A DNA stretch of 64,000 nt, taken from Eulemur rufifrons. Taxonomy: Eukaryota > Chordata > Mammalia > Primates > Lemuridae. Under the pieces are notes generated by a model. That model was not told the DNA's origin. It did no database searches and saw only the letters and a list, made by a program, of their open reading frames with translations. The stretch lies in assembly GCF_041146395.1 (NCBI RefSeq), contig NC_090999.1, forward strand, positions 72,297,001-72,361,000. Direction: 5' to 3'. Positions 61,012-64,000 of this stretch are shown here, piece after piece. How positions within the stretch are numbered: position 1 is the first letter of the stretch; the number at the start of each line of letters is the position of its first letter. Made by a program: the position numbers and the translations under genes.

Positions 61012-62860
61012 TGCTAAAGGACTTATGAACAAAGTAAATGAAGAACTGTTGAAACTCTGCAATAAGAAAACAAGCAATCCAATTAGTAAACAGTAAAATG
61101 ATCACAACAGAAATCTCATCCCAAAAGACATAGAGATGATGCATAAGCATCTTAAAAAAAGATGTTCAACATCATTTTTTACTAAGTTAAAACAGAGGCC
61201 ACCTATTAGAATGTTTAAAATCCAAATTGCTGACAATAAATGCTGCTAAGGATTCAAAGAAATATGAATTCTCATTGCTGATGGGAATACAAAAATAAAA
61301 TAAAGTGGGAATGCCACTGTGGAAGACAGTTTAGCAGTTTCTTAGAAACAAGAATGCTAAAGACTAAAAGAAGGCAAAGACTTAAGTCTACAGAACTATT
61401 CATAAGCGCTGTACTTTACTTAATAACATTGTTTCTCATAGGGGTATGGGTTAACAATTCTGATGCCACAATATATTTACATTAGATTTCAATAATTAAG
61501 GAAATAAATGACATGTGGTGGAAGCCAGTGTTTTCACTTCGCAGTGGGAGGTTACAGGCAAACAGGAAAAGGTGGCTTGAATGATGTATTTGGTAATGGA
61601 ATAGGATTTGAAGCATCAGTATGAAAGCATGCTGAGCTTAGCAAAGATACTGATGGGTGGAGAGATATATAGACATACTATACATATATACACATTTGTA
61701 GTGTATACATACTGTATATATATGTGTAAATACATGAGTAGTATGAGTAGTATTTGCTTGCTCAGCTGAGAGGGCCTAAAAGGAAAGACACTCTAGTAGC
61801 AACGTATATTCCTAGGACCCAAATCTTGACTTTTAGTATCATTCACCAATAAAAGAAACAAGGAGATTTTGGAAAAATGATAATTCTAGTATTCAGGAAA
61901 GAAGTATACGAGATGATGCTAAAGCTTCTTGTGCTGCCAGAAAGTAGTAAGGAATTGCTAAAAACACAATGACAGGGCTCTGTGTCAGAGGGACACAGAA
62001 CTGACTGAAAGAGCTCCCAATGGCAAAAGGTGGAAAAATTTGATCAAGAAGATAAATTAGTATTGGATTATAACTCAAAGTAAAAATAAATATCCATGAT
62101 TCCACACTTACTTTAATAAGTTATTGAATTAATAAATAACTATGGAAAAGAAATAAATCTTCTATATAGAAAAATGATAAAAAATTTATATAATCTACTC
62201 CTCAGAAATGGGACATCAGGCCCCACTCTTCACATGTTTGCTGCACATAGTGCCTTCTTTTGAAAGACTATAGTATGGCCAAGGAGAGAACAGTAACTTT
62301 ACAGAGAAGAATACTGACAAACGCTTTATCTGTCATGTGTTCAAGTTTCACATGAGTAATGAAGTCATGTTGATAGTATGTTCCTTTCAGGTGATGTGAT
62401 AAAACTGGCATTTTACCTCTGTGGTATCCTTTCCTAAATCTCATAACACCAGTCACATTATAATACCACCCACAAATTCTAATTGAAGGACATTCTACAG
62501 ATTACCTAACTAGTACTTTTCAAACTCTTAACATCATCTAGGACAGTTTCTCAAATTGACACAGCTGAGAGGAACCTAAGGGGACATGACAAGTAAACAT
62601 AATGTGTTATCCTGGATAATACCCTGGAAGACAAAAAAAAAAAATGTATTAAAAACTAAGGAAATCTGAATAAAGTGTGGGCCTTATTTAATAATACTGT
62701 ATCAATATGATTCATCATATCTAAAAAATAGACTATGGTGTTAACGATATTAGAAATTAAGTGTAGGGTAAATGGTAATCCTCTGTGCTGTCTTTACTGT
62801 ATTTTTTTCTGTAACTGTTCTAAAAAAATTTTTGTTAAAAAATAAATAATAGAAATATCA

Positions 62861-63599
62861 ATTGTGAGCAGTTTTCAATTTCTGATGACTATCGCTCAGT
62901 TGAAGTAAAAAAAAGCTTCAGTCAATATGTTTTAGTGTAATTTTAGAGTATTTTATTAAGGATGCTTAAAGGGATTAACTACAATACTTATATATAACAT
63001 AAAATTATAATACTATATCTCAATTATGCACAGAATCAACACAAATGACTAATAGTGCAGGATAAATAAATTTTCAATTCTTAAAACATAAATGGACTAG
63101 CCAGAAAAAAAAGGAATTATCAAGCCAAAATAAGTTGAAGGCATTGACCCAATAAATAGAAGGCATATGGCAGTTGGTTTTCTCTTGGGGAAATTAGCAT
63201 AATCTATTAACATAAATTTCTAATTCCCTGGTTTTGAAAATGAAACTAAGTTTAGGGTCCACATAAGGTATTCAGTCTAATAACAATTTTTTTCATCCAT
63301 AAAGATGGTAACAAAAACAGCTACTCTAGATTTAATAGTGAATGAGCAATATAATCTCTCCCTGTTCCCCTAGGAACTAAATAAGCATAAGCAACTCTCA
63401 TGAAGATTTGCATCCCGAATTCACACTGGCCATAATGAAAAAACCTGATACACCCATTTAATTTAAAGACTTCCTAAACCAGGAGTTCCTCTGTCACTGG
63501 AAATAAGCAAATAGCTCTGGAGGAAGAACATTCATTTCTGATCTCAAAGAATCTCTACCTACAGGTACATTTCCCCTAATGAAAGGTAAAGTAGCAGGT
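62861..63599. other. No gene; AT-rich DNA
   Basis: No family recognised. An antisense 63-codon frame (63494-63685) has no motif. Confidence 0.5.
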
Positions 63600-64000
63600 T
63601 CAACAAAAACACAAGAAATCAAGGCCCTGTGGTTGAAAAAGTAAATATTAGAGAGAGCAAACAGACTTCCTGTCTGCCCCCACAAAAAAAATCAGATTTT
63701 AACAATTTCAGTTATAGAATAGAAAATAGACTTTTCGCATATTTTAGGTAATAAAATACAGCTTGAAAAGGTGTTTAATGAAAACGTAAAACAAAAATAA
63801 CCCCGAAACAAGCCAACACTATTAACAATGAGCCAACATATCTGAAGAGATTCAAATAGAATATACCAAAATACATATATACAATATTTGCAATAAAAAT
63901 GCAATGTAGGGAATTAAACCAGAAGATACAAATAAAGGTATAATTAGTGAACTGAGAGAAAGTGCTGAAGAAATTACCTAATTGTGCATGTCTCTTCTGA
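63600..64000 (+). mobile_element. Old L1 5'/ORF1 region, continues past window end
   Basis: 'agagattcaaatagaatata ccaaaataca', 'gcaataaaaatgcaatgtag' and 'aattagtgaactgagagaaa gtgctgaagaaattacct' follow the 5'UTR/ORF1 coiled-coil start of old mammalian L1. The 3' continuation is outside the window; the left edge is uncertain. Confidence 0.6.

Larger units (their letters stand above)
56500..62860 (+). mobile_element. Ancient L1 (L1MC/ME-like), twice interrupted
   Basis: ORF1-region text runs from about 56500 to 57650 and its C-terminal remnant is at about 57395-57560. An ORF2 start-like block is at 58149 ('aatggatgttaatccaacta tatcag'). Endonuclease and linker text continues to about 59270, after which the whole YADD-containing reverse transcriptase core is missing. 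C-terminal text resumes at about 59380 and runs, across an LTR and a hAT insertion, to about 61365. 61400-62860 matches a long ancient L1 3'UTR ('ggccaaggagagaacagtaa', 'gacattctacagattaccta', 'actgttctaaaaaaattttt'). All frames are heavily broken. Confidence 0.75.

Overview
This window is nuclear DNA from a primate, most likely a lemuriform strepsirrhine. Three Alu copies (5880-6213 on +; 29048-29391 and 38487-38850 on -) share a long A/T-rich linker between the two arms that I associate with lemur Alus. Four truncated LINE-1 copies end in a G-rich 3'UTR with duplicated modules that I also associate with lemur L1. Genus cannot be told from the sequence alone. The DNA is AT-rich, CpG-poor and has no long open frames beyond retroelement remnants. 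I find no host protein-coding gene, no CpG island and no intact RNA gene. The window reads as intergenic or deep intronic sequence.

Layout. 1-5.5 kb: old unique DNA, a MIR, an ERVL-like LTR and a truncated young L1 3' end (3001-3382, -). 5.5-7.4 kb: an ancient LINE tail ending in GAAT repeats, then a lemur Alu directly abutting a young L1 3' half. 7.4-22.4 kb: mostly unique AT-rich DNA with L2, MIR, L1M 3' ends and one unclassified old repeat. 22.4-30.3 kb: a near-full-length old L1 (L1MA-like) whose endonuclease region is replaced by a younger lemur L1 plus a minus-strand L1 piece, and whose ORF2 tail is split by an Alu with a clean 15-bp target-site duplication. 30.3-31.4 kb: an LTR 3' end and a Tigger/MER2-like DNA transposon. 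31.4-40.3 kb: unique DNA with MIR, a MER5-like hAT, an Alu and a short L1 tail. 40.3-46.75 kb: a second near-full-length L1, with ORF1 largely missing and ORF2 full length but broken. 46.9-56.5 kb: mostly unique DNA, with a U2 snRNA retropseudogene, two hairpin-forming sites, an 87-bp direct duplication and a GC-richer unidentified island. 56.5-62.9 kb: a very old L1 interrupted by a MaLR-type LTR and by a hAT element with a perfect 8-bp duplication. 63.6 kb to the end: the 5' part of another old L1 running off the window.

Nothing here works together as a pathway. The logic is stratigraphic: which element sits inside which gives relative ages. The best-supported observations are the exact target-site duplications, the nested L1s, the U2 pseudogene and the modular, G-quadruplex-prone lemur L1 3'UTR. 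I see no convincing new biological system. The least explained pieces are the GC-richer island near 54.5-54.8 kb with its hairpin, and the duplicated 87-bp block at 52.19 and 53.07 kb. Family names come from memory of consensus sequences, not from a RepeatMasker run.
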